Origin: Candidatus Haliotispira prima
GTDB lineage: Bacteria; Spirochaetota; Spirochaetia; SP-2023
Direction of reading: 5' to 3'
DNA: 64,000 nucleotides
Assembly (NCBI GenBank): GCA_029867005.1
Contig: CP123443.1
Coordinates: 2,108,001 to 2,172,000 of the forward strand
Part shown: positions 1-7,704 of the stretch, in pieces
How positions within the stretch are numbered: position 1 is the first letter of the stretch
How the letters are laid out: each line of letters opens with the position of its first letter
Notes under the pieces: generated by a model
The model's input: only the letters and a program-made list of their open reading frames with translations
Told to the model about the DNA's origin: nothing
Database searches by the model: none
Position numbers and translations under genes: made by a program

Positions 1-449
1 AGGGCCAGACTTGGGTCGACCAGGTGGCAGTGGTTGGGGTAGAGCGATCGCAGGGACTGGTGCGGCTCCGCCGCCTTGAGACTGGCCTTGTCCAGGCCGT
101 AGTCCCGCAGGATGCGGGCCACCTGCGAGTCGGTGATGCGGATGTCTTCTCCGTTGTCCAGCAGGATGCCCCGGGCGCGGCGGACGGTCATCGGGTTGCG
201 CCCGTCCTTGCGCTGCGATTGCTGGAGCAGGGCCCCCATCTTGTGCAGGGTGTCTTCCCCGAGGGAGCTGCTGCCACAGTCCGAACGGGTCTTGCGGGCG
301 GACTGCCAGCCCGCCGCCCGCAGGCGGCGGTAGGCGGTGTCCCGGCTCCAGCCGGTCTGGGCGCAAAGCTCGGACACGATCCGGCCGCGACCGCGGCCGG
401 TGACTCCGGCCAGTTTGTCAATCCAGCTATGGATATTGACGGCCATCAT
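1..449 (-). CDS. Mu-like phage transposase, N-terminal part (runs off window)
   Basis: An open frame with no stop runs from ATG 449 (or 446) off the left edge; about 149 residues are visible. It begins MMAVNIHSW and contains QTGWSRDTAYRRL, which looks like a helix-turn-helix DNA-binding segment, and later SLRSLYPNHCHLVDPSL, a stretch I recognise from DDE transposases of Mu-like prophages just before the catalytic core. The core itself lies outside the window. The start follows the TGA of the DUF3102 gene by one base, so the two are probably translationally coupled. In the family this protein binds the prophage ends and catalyses replicative transposition. The assignment rests on the motif and on the preceding early-region genes. 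Confidence 0.75.
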   Translation of the reverse strand, partial: MMAVNIHSWIDKLAGVTGRGRGRIVSELCAQTGWSRDTAYRRLRAAGWQSARKTRSDCGSSSLGEDTLHKMGALLQQSQRKDGRNPMTVRRARGILLDNGEDIRITDSQVARILRDYGLDKASLKAAEPHQSLRSLYPNHCHLVDPSLA

Positions 450-450
450 C

Positions 451-1386
451 TCAGAACACCGGCTCAAACATGGAGTGGCCGTCTCCCTCCTGCCACGGCC
501 GGAGGTTGTCTATGCCGTTCAGGAAATGGAGGCGGGCGGCTTCCAACTCCTCCGCGCGGATGAGTAATTCCTCGCGGGCGGCACTCAGATTATCAAAATC
601 GACTCCGTCGATTTGGCAGAGTTTCAGCAAGTCGATTTCCAAGGCCGCAAAGGCGGTGCGGACGGCATCCGAACCCTTTTTAATATGGAGCAGGGCCCGG
701 TCTGTGTCCCGGTCTTTGCCCGCCCGAACGGTGGCCTCGGACGGGGCGTGGATCTCGGCCTGTAGCCGCAAAATAGTTTTGTCCCGTTCGTTGATCTCTT
801 TATCTTTTTGGGCAAAGACGCTGTCCGCCGATTTTTGCAGGGCCTGCTTCTCGGCCTTGTGCCCTCGTACCTGGGTTTTCAATTCGCTGTAGGACATTTT
901 GTCCAGGTCATCCAAAACCAGCCCGGCCACGGTTTGGCCCTCTCCGAGGGCTTCCAGTTCGTCATCCGAAAGCAGGGCCAGTTCCAGCAGTTTCTGCCTG
1001 CCCAAATGCGCAGAATCTGCGCTTTTGAGTTTGTCTGCCGTAATCGCGGCCCGCATCCACGCTTGGGCCGTCCGTCTGTTGAACTTTAAACGCTCTAAGG
1101 CTTGGCCAAAATAGCCGTGGCCTTCATGTTCTTTGATCAACAGCAGCTTGCGCCCCACGTGGTAAAATTGCTCGCCGATAATCTGGCCGTGCATCGCAAT
1201 TTCGGTTTCCATCCTGTCCCGATTATACGTCTCGCCCTCTTCCAGATAGCGGTAATCAATGGCGCTCAGTTCGCGTTCGCGCTGCGCCGTCTGTTCTTTT
1301 TGCTGAGCCACTTCGTTTTCCAATGTGCGAAACGCTTCCGAGCTCGGTATCTGAACGATGGGCTTGGGGTTTTGTTCTGTCAACAT
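451..1386 (-). CDS. DUF3102-like prophage protein
   Basis: 311 residues. Residues about 60-115 (GRKLLLIKEHEGHGYFGQAL followed by NRRTAQAWMRAA) resemble the DUF3102 region found in phage and prophage proteins, where the second half reads like a DNA-binding helix pair. Residues 20-45 and about 175-215 are charged and probably coiled coil. It sits between the IclR-type HTH gene (11 bp upstream) and the transposase gene (1 bp downstream), an arrangement I know from Mu-like early operons. The biochemical role is not established; a DNA-binding or regulatory function is inference. Confidence 0.7.
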   Translation of the reverse strand: MLTEQNPKPIVQIPSSEAFRTLENEVAQQKEQTAQRERELSAIDYRYLEEGETYNRDRMETEIAMHGQIIGEQFYHVGRKLLLIKEHEGHGYFGQALERLKFNRRTAQAWMRAAITADKLKSADSAHLGRQKLLELALLSDDELEALGEGQTVAGLVLDDLDKMSYSELKTQVRGHKAEKQALQKSADSVFAQKDKEINERDKTILRLQAEIHAPSEATVRAGKDRDTDRALLHIKKGSDAVRTAFAALEIDLLKLCQIDGVDFDNLSAAREELLIRAEELEAARLHFLNGIDNLRPWQEGDGHSMFEPVF

Positions 1387-1397
1387 TTCCTATCTTC

Positions 1398-1697
1398 CTA
1401 ATGGCCGAGGAAACGGCCTTGCTCGTTTTTGAGGTGCAAATATTCTTGTTGGAATCGGGCGGCCACCCTGTGGCTCAACTGGCCGAAAGCCGGCGTGATC
1501 CGCCAGTTGCGGTTGGGCAGCGGCTCGGCCCAGCCGGCCTCTTTCAGGCAGGCCAGATCACGGCTGATGATGTCGTGGGTTTTGCCCACGGAAGAGGCCA
1601 AGTCTTTGTTGCTCTTGCCTTGCAGGATGTCCTCCGCCAGCAACTCGACCAGACGGAGCAGCCGGGCTTGACTGTTCATTTTTGGCATTTTTGGCAT
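1398..1697 (-). CDS. Small IclR-type helix-turn-helix protein of Mu-like prophage
   Basis: 99 residues if started at ATG 1697, which is preceded by GGAGGA with 5 bp spacing; the longer frame to 1877 is low-complexity and lacks a comparable site. It contains RLVELLAEDILQGKSNKDLA followed by a recognition-type helix and LKEAGWAEP, the winged-helix pattern of IclR N-terminal domains, but no effector domain. Small proteins of this sort occur in early operons of Mu-like prophages. Probable role: DNA binding and control of early transcription or transposition (inference). It lies 11 bp upstream of the DUF3102 gene, so the two are probably co-transcribed. Confidence 0.7.
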   Translation of the reverse strand: MPKMPKMNSQARLLRLVELLAEDILQGKSNKDLASSVGKTHDIISRDLACLKEAGWAEPLPNRNWRITPAFGQLSHRVAARFQQEYLHLKNEQGRFLGH

Positions 1698-1783
1698 TGC
1701 GGTCCTCCGTGTGGTCTCCGTGTGATCTCCGCATGATCTCTTATGATCAAACGGGTCTGTCTTTCCCGCCCGGCTTACAGCCA

Positions 1784-1857
1784 TGGTTCCCTTGTATGGG
1801 TCCTTGTATGGTTCCCTTTGATGGGCCCTTTGATAGGCCCTTTGATGGTCCCTTTGC
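1784..1857. repeat. 12-bp microrepeat array
   Basis: About six imperfect copies of a 12-bp unit (TGGGCCCTTTGA-like) lie between the two HTH genes of the prophage, immediately 5' of the small IclR-type gene. On the minus strand the array is open in the extended frame (QRAYQRAHQREPYKDPYKG), but the ribosome binding site favours the start after the array. Confidence 0.7.
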
Positions 1858-1882
1858 GGCAGACAAAACGCAGGCATCCCGG

Positions 1883-2227
1883 CTACTCACTTTCCCTTTG
1901 CCTTGCGGCAGTTTGCGCGCCGTTTTGCGCGCCGTTTTGCGCGCCTTCGGGTATCAAGGTTGCCGTGTATTCCCACCAACCGGCGGCCTGCTGTTCCAGA
2001 TCACCCCAGTTGGAAAAACCAAAGTAGCCGGCCAGTTTCTGACGTATGCGCGGCGTATCTTTAAAGCCGCCAATGACGTGCTGCACCATGCCGTAGCTCT
2101 CTTGTAAGTCTGTTGCGATGCCGGGCATTTTGACATGTTGCTGTGTCATCAGTGTGTGAATGAATTTTTGCACGGCTTCCTTCTTCACCCTGTTGGCCCT
2201 GTTGATCCTGTTGGTGGCATTGCTCAT
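1883..2227 (-). CDS. Ner-like / HTH prophage regulator
   Basis: 114 residues from ATG 2227 (MSNATNRINR). The nominal frame reaches 2359, but its first 44 residues are hydrophobic then lysine-rich and look like untranslated AT-rich DNA. The segment MPGIATDLQESYGMVQHVIGG, followed by RIRQKLAGYFGFSNWGDLE, has the layout of Ner/Nlp-type helix-turn-helix proteins. The tail has GAQNGAQNGAQT, encoded by a 12-bp DNA repeat. As the first gene of the minus-strand prophage cluster it is probably an early regulator. No strong Shine-Dalgarno is visible, so the start is tentative. Confidence 0.55.
   Translation of the reverse strand: MSNATNRINRANRVKKEAVQKFIHTLMTQQHVKMPGIATDLQESYGMVQHVIGGFKDTPRIRQKLAGYFGFSNWGDLEQQAAGWWEYTATLIPEGAQNGAQNGAQTAARQRESE
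1911..1945. repeat. 12-bp coding repeat in Ner-like gene tail
   Basis: Nearly three copies of GTTTTGCGCGCC, in frame, encode the GAQN repeats at the C-terminus of the Ner-like protein. Confidence 0.8.
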
Positions 2228-2703
2228 TTCTGTGTTCTCTTTGTCTGCTTTCGCTTTGTCTTTTTTCTGCCTTTTCTGTAGTATGTTTACTACTGATACT
2301 GATAAATTATCATAAATAATGAAATAAGTCAAGATAAATTCCATGAAAAGTGAAAACACGGGGGAGCTGTGCTCTCCAAAATCCGGAATATTTTCCAGTA
2401 TAATAAAGTTTAATATATTGTTATTATAAGAATTAAACAGAATACACGATCCCGCTGCGAAAGCGGGAAAGATTTGATCCCCGACAGTATTGCAGAATAA
2501 TTATCATTATTAGTGATAAAGATGACTAAACTTAGAACGGTCTATAACCGGGAAGACGGTACACCTAAAAGGACCCACAAAAGGGCAGGAATGGCAAATC
2601 TCGGGCTGCTTCGTGGCGGTGACACATCCGGTAAAATAAAGCTCTTGCAATTCTGGGTTCCCGGGAGTACTATTCAAATGAATATCTATTTAAGGAAAGT
2701 TAT
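2228..2703. other. AT-rich intergenic region at prophage border
   Basis: This spacer between the divergent prophage regulator and the GIY-YIG gene is strongly AT-rich. It holds a hairpin at 2451-2467 (arms CCCGCT/AGCGGG). A 70-codon frame at 2513-2725 has no recognisable product. It is the natural place for early promoters, operators and the prophage end, but I cannot identify any of these by sequence. Confidence 0.5.
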
Positions 2704-3969
2704 ATGTTTGTATTTCTATTTTTGATTGTGTTGACGATTCTGCTCGTTTACATTGGTAAAACAAAATCTTTGCGTAAAAGATTTAAGGGTGTAACAGATC
2801 AAGATGAAGAACTTGCCAAAGTCCAGTTGCTTACAGACAAGGCACAAGGGGAGTTGACCGCAATCGAGAGGCAGAAACAAGATTTAGCGGCAGAAATATC
2901 TGACAGAGAAGCCTATTTAGAAAAACTTGAAAGTGCTATTGCAATCATTGAAACCGGCATTTATGAAGCAGAATATGACTTTGAGAATTCCCAGAAATAT
3001 AAAGAGGAATTGGACCGTATTATCAATAAAGAGAAAGAAATGATAAAAGAAAGAAAGGCAATGCTTCTCCATGATTATAATACTTCTAAAGATGAGAAGA
3101 AACGACGCAGAGATCAAATGAAATTAATGCTTCGAGTTTTCAATAATGACTCTGATAGTAGTATTAAAAAGGTCAAATGGAATAACTTTAACCATATGGA
3201 GAAGAAAATCAAAACATCTTTTGATACTATAAATAAGCTGGGGGAGACCAGTGATATTAGAATATCCGGCCATTACCGTAATTGGAAACTGAAAGAATTA
3301 CGCTTGGTTCATGAATATCAAGAAAAACTAAATGAGGAGAAAGAAGAGCAAAAACGCATTAAAGAAATAATGCGCGAAGAAGAAAAGGTCAGAAGGGAGA
3401 TTGCCAAGGCTGAAAAAGAAGCCCGGGATGAAGAGAATCGTTATCAGGATGCCTTAAAAGAAGCAATGGAAGAGGCCAAAAACTTGCAGGGTGATGCATT
3501 GGAGACTCTGAACGAGAAGATTGTTCTACTGGAACAGCAATTAAAGGATGCAGAGGAGAAGAAAGAGCGTGCACTATCAATGGCCCAGCGAACAAAAACA
3601 GGCCATGTTTACGTTATTTCCAATATCGGTTCATTCGGTAAAAATGTTTTTAAGATAGGTATGACCAGACGTTTAGAACCGATGGACAGAGTAAAAGAAC
3701 TTGGGGACGCATCCGTCCCTTTTGAGTTTGATGTTCATGCAATGATTAACACAGATGATGCACCAAAATTGGAAAACAAATTACACCAACATTTCGCGGA
3801 ACGTAGGGTTAATTTAGTTAATGACCGAAAAGAATTCTTTTTCCTTGATGACGTTAGTGAAGTCGAACGCATTGTCAATTCTGAACTCAGAGCAGAAATT
3901 CAATTCACGAAATTGGCTCAAGCTCGTCAATATAACGAATCCCAAAGCTTACGGGAAAAGATGACATAG
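2704..3969 (+). CDS. DUF4041-like coiled-coil protein with GIY-YIG (T5orf172) nuclease domain
   Basis: 421 residues, preceded by AAGGAAAG a few bases before the ATG. Residues 1-17 form a hydrophobic segment that probably anchors the protein in the membrane. Residues about 35-130 and 195-300 are charged, predicted coiled coil, resembling DUF4041. Residues about 305-390 hold a GIY-YIG-like domain: HVYVISN, then VFKIGMTRR, then a conserved Glu in KLENKLH. This matches the T5orf172/MUG113 branch of the superfamily. Such proteins occur in phages and defence islands; the target is unknown. It lies next to the prophage early region and ends at a strong terminator, so it appears to be a single-gene unit. 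Confidence 0.75.
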   Translation: MFVFLFLIVLTILLVYIGKTKSLRKRFKGVTDQDEELAKVQLLTDKAQGELTAIERQKQDLAAEISDREAYLEKLESAIAIIETGIYEAEYDFENSQKYKEELDRIINKEKEMIKERKAMLLHDYNTSKDEKKRRRDQMKLMLRVFNNDSDSSIKKVKWNNFNHMEKKIKTSFDTINKLGETSDIRISGHYRNWKLKELRLVHEYQEKLNEEKEEQKRIKEIMREEEKVRREIAKAEKEARDEENRYQDALKEAMEEAKNLQGDALETLNEKIVLLEQQLKDAEEKKERALSMAQRTKTGHVYVISNIGSFGKNVFKIGMTRRLEPMDRVKELGDASVPFEFDVHAMINTDDAPKLENKLHQHFAERRVNLVNDRKEFFFLDDVSEVERIVNSELRAEIQFTKLAQARQYNESQSLREKMT

Positions 3970-3992
3970 CTGGATCAGCGGTCAGTATCCCC

Positions 3993-4019
3993 GCCCCGCC
4001 GTACGGCGGGGCTTTTTTT
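3993..4019 (+). terminator. Rho-independent terminator of GIY-YIG gene
   Basis: A perfect 20-bp GC-rich palindrome (GCCCCGCCGT and its complement) is followed by a run of seven T, 24 bp after the stop codon. The rest of the stretch to 4291 shows no gene. Confidence 0.9.
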
Positions 4020-4291
4020 GTGCCCTTGGCCTTGTTCTTGGGCCTTCTTGGGCTTTGCTCTTTTTTTGACCTTACTCTTGGCTCTTGCCAAAATTGCATT
4101 TCTGTTTAGGGAGGAAAGGCCGGCGGGCGGGCCCCCCGGCATGGAGAGCGATAGGAATGGCTTCCCGCTACTTGGGGGGAGGCACACGGCTATGCTATCG
4201 CAGAAGTTCGGGGCCCGGTTGATCCCTCCGTATTTTCCCGGTCTCGGCTTCCTTTCAACTCGGCTTTGGCCTCTTTTCAAAAGGAAACCCA

Positions 4292-4732
4292 ATGAAGATC
4301 ACACAGAGATTCGGCAAGGAACACACGGCGCGGCATTTATTCCCCCTCTACGCCAAATACGGCCTGATTGGCCACAACGGGGTGGACATCGTATTTCTCA
4401 ACCGGTCGATTTACAGCCCGACGGACGGCGTGGTGGTGTACCTGGCTCCGAATTATTCGGACGGCTACGGGGCCTACGTCAAGATCAGAGCAGACAAGCA
4501 CTTTCACTACTTTTGTCATCTGGACAGTTGGAGTGACGAGCTGAAAAGCGGCACGGTCAAAAAAGGCCAGTATCTGGGCGAGATGGGCGGCTCCTCTTTG
4601 GGCAACCGCTTCCACTTTGGCGCGCACCTGCACTACGGCATCAAACCGGTAAATCCGGATACAGGTAACGGCTACAAGGGCTATATCGATCCGGAAAGCG
4701 TGGTCAATCTGAACTTGCTGGACGGGGCCTAA
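4292..4732 (+). CDS. M23 family metallopeptidase, probable phage-type endolysin
   Basis: 146 residues. The zinc site of the LytM/M23 fold is visible: HNGVDI (His and Asp) near residue 28 and HLHYGI (HxH) near residue 114. The family cleaves peptide cross-bridges of peptidoglycan. There is no signal peptide, so export would need a holin or cell lysis; this, the small size, and the following one-segment membrane protein suggest a phage lysis gene. AAAGGAAACCC precedes the ATG. It could alternatively be a domesticated cell-wall hydrolase. Confidence 0.8.
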   Translation: MKITQRFGKEHTARHLFPLYAKYGLIGHNGVDIVFLNRSIYSPTDGVVVYLAPNYSDGYGAYVKIRADKHFHYFCHLDSWSDELKSGTVKKGQYLGEMGGSSLGNRFHFGAHLHYGIKPVNPDTGNGYKGYIDPESVVNLNLLDGA

Positions 4733-4893
4733 AAACGGGCCTGCCGGTGCCCGTCTTTACCGGTGGCCTTGCCTGCCGACATCTGCGCACTACCGGGCTT
4801 AGGCTTAGATATTGGGTTCTGGGTCTTGGGTTCAGCTCAATATGGCCGGCCGGTTGTTCGGCCTGAAAATGCAAGATAAGGGAAGACCGGAGT

Positions 4894-5076
4894 ATGAGTA
4901 CCTTTATTATCGCAGGGATTATTGCAGGAATCATAGCTGCCGCCGCAGGCGGTGTGGGCCTGATGGCCGGGCACAAGTGGGGTTTGGCCACCGGGCGGAA
5001 ACGCAGGGAAAGGGCCCTTGCCGAACAACAAACCGAATATGAGACAGATACGGGGCTCGAGGGCGACACGAAATAA
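4894..5076 (+). CDS. Small single-pass membrane protein, possible holin or spanin
   Basis: 60 residues. Residues 4-28 are hydrophobic and rich in Ile, Ala and Gly (IIAGIIAGIIAAAAGG), followed by RKRRERALAEQQ and an acidic tail, so the protein should sit N-out/C-in or as a short coiled coil below the membrane. CGGAGT lies just before the ATG. It follows the M23 gene by 161 bp on the same strand. Pairing with a leaderless M23 enzyme suggests a lysis accessory, but no family is recognised. Confidence 0.5.
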   Translation: MSTFIIAGIIAGIIAAAAGGVGLMAGHKWGLATGRKRRERALAEQQTEYETDTGLEGDTK

Positions 5077-5287
5077 ACCGCTGCGAGCTCCACAACAGAG
5101 AAAGCCGCAGGTGTATCGGGCCGGAGTGAAGGCATTAAATACCCAATCAAGACAATCAAGACAACCAAAATAACCGCAGCTGTGTGAACAATGCGCAGGT
5201 TCGTGCGGGGTTTGCTGCAAAAATCCGTTTGGCCGTTTGTGGTCTATGCGCACCTTCGGTGCGTTTTCTTTATTCGGTTTATCGCAG

Positions 5288-5340
5288 ACTTTTCTGATTT
5301 ATCGCAGATATTTTTCTTTTTTATGGCTCTTTGGTTTATA
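5288..5340. repeat. Dispersed 45-50 bp repeat upstream of hsdS
   Basis: The stretch around GATTTATCGCAGATATTTTT continues through TTTATGGCTCTTTGG and reappears almost identically at 23207-23251, next to a decayed lipoprotein fragment. The surrounding 5077-5420 holds no gene I can support. Confidence 0.75.
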
Positions 5341-5420
5341 CTGTTTTTTGCATCCGGCTTTTGGGCTTTTGCCGGGTTCAACCGCAACAGAGAGAGAACC
5401 CAAGAGGAATGGGAGGGCTT

Positions 5421-6782
5421 ATGGGGAGTGAGTGGCAGGGAGTGCCGAGTGGGTGGGCCTCTGTTGAGCTAAGGAAGTTAGTTGAAATATCGATTGACAA
5501 AATTGAGACGAAGAGTATTCCTGATAAGTGCTATATCTCCACGGATACTATGCTGCCTGATTTCGGAGGAGTTTCTTTTAATAGTGCGACTCCGTCAGTA
5601 GCTAAAACCTTATTATTTTCTAAAGAAGATATTTTGTTTTCAAACATCAGGACATATTTTAGGAAGCTTTGGATCGCTGACCGAAATGGTGGTTGCTCAA
5701 ATGATGTGATCGTTTTTCGTCCTAAAGAATGCGTGCATCCAAGATTCCTATTTTATTCTATGATGGAAGAGCGGTTTATTCAACATACAGTTCAGACATC
5801 TAAAGGGACAAAAATGCCACGCGGAGACAAATCCGCAATGCTTCAATACAAAACAACTCTCCCACCCCTCCCCGAACAAAAAGCCATAGCCCATATTTTG
5901 GGCTCATTAGATGACAAAATAGAGCTAAACCGCCGGATGAATGCCACCCTGGAGGGCATGGCGCAGGCATTGTTTCAAAGTTGGTTTGTGGACTTTGATC
6001 CGGTGATCGATAACGCTTTGGCCGCCGGGAATGAGATTCCGGAGGAGTTGCAAGCACGGGCGGAAATTCGCCGAAAGGCTTTGGCCGATGGTAACGCCAA
6101 CCGAGAAGCCGCCAAAGATTTTCCCGATTCATTTATAGAAACTAAAGAAATGGGCTGGATTCCGAGGGGTTGGGGGGTGAAGACTCTCAGTGATTTTGGA
6201 AAAGTTATAACAGGTAAGACTCCGCCAAAGGAAATTGAAAATGCTTACTGTAATTCAGGGCTGCCCTTTATTACGCCTACTGATGTGGATGATTCTATGT
6301 TTGTGTTTAGTACGAATAGGTTTCTTTCTGGAAAGGGTCAAGAAACAGTTAAAAACTCTAAAGTTGAGGCTGGGTCGATTTGCGTTACTTGTATTGGAAG
6401 CCAAATGGGGAAAACTTCAATTGCTCCATTTGACTCTTATACCAATCAACAAATTAATACTATTACAGGTTGTGAACAAAAATTGCGTAACTTTTTATTC
6501 TTCAATTTACGGAGACGAAGGGAAGAAATATTTCTGAAAGGGAGTAGTGGTTCTACAATGCCTATTATCAATAAAAGCTCATTTGAAAAGTTGAATGTCT
6601 TATTTCCCAGTGATAAATTATTAAGTACAGTAAGTGACCGATTTCAAAATATTTTAGATTCAATTCTTCAGAATACTGGTATGAATGTAACTTTATCCAA
6701 CCTCCGCGACACTCTTCTGCCAAAACTCCTCTCCGGTGAGTTGCGTGTGGGGGATGTGGAAAGAATGGTGAGGGTAGGGTGA
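5421..6782 (+). CDS. hsdS: Orphan type I restriction-modification specificity subunit HsdS
   Basis: 453 residues from ATG 5421, which follows GGGAGGG by 4-5 bp; the frame to 5331 adds a non-homologous stretch. Layout is classic: first target-recognition domain (about 1-145), central conserved region starting LPPLPEQKAIAHIL and containing FQSWFVDFDP (about 147-205), second recognition domain starting GWIPRGWGVKTLSDFG, and the C-terminal repeat LRDTLLPKLLSGELRVGD. HsdS dictates the sequence methylated or cut by HsdM/HsdR. No hsdM or hsdR lies in the window, so it is either an orphan that exchanges with a distant system or a remnant. Its last codons are duplicated at 11311-11385. Confidence 0.9.
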   Translation: MGSEWQGVPSGWASVELRKLVEISIDKIETKSIPDKCYISTDTMLPDFGGVSFNSATPSVAKTLLFSKEDILFSNIRTYFRKLWIADRNGGCSNDVIVFRPKECVHPRFLFYSMMEERFIQHTVQTSKGTKMPRGDKSAMLQYKTTLPPLPEQKAIAHILGSLDDKIELNRRMNATLEGMAQALFQSWFVDFDPVIDNALAAGNEIPEELQARAEIRRKALADGNANREAAKDFPDSFIETKEMGWIPRGWGVKTLSDFGKVITGKTPPKEIENAYCNSGLPFITPTDVDDSMFVFSTNRFLSGKGQETVKNSKVEAGSICVTCIGSQMGKTSIAPFDSYTNQQINTITGCEQKLRNFLFFNLRRRREEIFLKGSSGSTMPIINKSSFEKLNVLFPSDKLLSTVSDRFQNILDSILQNTGMNVTLSNLRDTLLPKLLSGELRVGDVERMVRVG

Positions 6783-7690
6783 CAGGGTAGGCCGATGATG
6801 GTGGGGTCTTCCCGACCACCCCCTGCCCCCTCCGAAGGAGGGGAAAGACCACCCCCGCCCCTCCAAAGGAGGGGAATTACTAACCCGACCCCGGAGGGGG
6901 CGGGGTTGGGGGTAGAAATTGGAAAAGGTACCGGTAATGTGGTGGGGATTCTTTTATTCTGTTGGGGGTTTGGAAAAAATGGTGGTGGTAGGGTGACAGG
7001 GTAGGCCGATGATGGTGGGGCCTTCCCGACCACCACCTCCCCCCTCCGAAGGAGGGGAATTACTAACCCGACCCCGGAGGGGGCGGGTTGGGGGTAGAAA
7101 TTGGAAAAGGTACCGGTAATGTAGTGGGGGATTCTTTTATTCTGTTGGGGGTGTGGAGAGAATGGTGGTGGTAGGGTGACAGGGTAGGCCGATGATGGTG
7201 GGGCCTTCCCGACCACCCCCTGCCCCCTCCGGAGGAGGGGAATTACTAACCCGACCCCGGAGGGGGCGGAGTTGGGGGTAGAAATTGGAAAAGGTACCGG
7301 TAATCTGGTGAGGATTCTTTTATTCTGTTGGTGAGTCAGGTGTTGGGGGATGTGGAAAGAATGGTGAGGGAAGGGTGACAGGGTAGGCCGATGATGGTGG
7401 GGCCTTCCCGACCACCACCTGCCCCCTCCGAAGGAGGGCAATTACTAACCCGACCCCGGAGGGGGCGGGGTTGGGGGTTTGGAAAGAATGGTGGTGGTAG
7501 GGTGACAGGGTAGGCCGATGATGGTGGGGCCTTCCCGACCACCACCTGCCCCCTCCGAAGGAGGGGAATTACTAACCCGACCCCGGAGGGGGCGGAGTTG
7601 GGGGTAGAAATTGGAAAAGGTACCGGTAATCTGGTGGGGATTCTTTTATTCTGTTGGGGGTGTGGAAAAAATGGTGAGGAATGTAGACAG
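6765..7690. repeat. Tandem array of hairpin-rich repeats of about 180 bp, five copies
   Basis: Units begin AGGGTGACAGGGTAGGCCGA at about 6774, 6987, 7173, 7374 and 7500. Each carries a hairpin of the type CCCCTCC-gaa-GGAGGGG, a second G/C-rich inverted pair (CCCCGGAGGGGGCGG), GGTACCGGTAAT, and a stretch ending CTTTTATTCTGTTGG. Copies differ by small indels; copies 1 and 4 are altered or truncated. A partial sixth copy follows the AAA/protease pair at 11389-11467. Long antisense frames here are a by-product of repetition and are not genes. Confidence 0.9.
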
Positions 7691-7704
7691 AAACGGAGGC
7701 CGCA

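Noticed and set aside
24..563. Plus-strand frame of 179 codons
   Set aside because: It lies opposite the transposase and DUF3102 genes and has no recognisable domain or ribosome binding site.
2513..2725. Plus-strand frame of 70 codons before the GIY-YIG gene
   Set aside because: No homology and no good start site; it overlaps the real start of the GIY-YIG gene.
6668..7441. Long minus-strand frame of 257 codons with repeated Pro-rich segments
   Set aside because: It is the antisense reading of the 180-bp repeat array; the protein consists only of the repeat translation.
6765..7690. Possible CRISPR array
   Set aside because: Units of about 180 bp are contiguous and internally repetitive with no short unique spacers; no cas gene is nearby.
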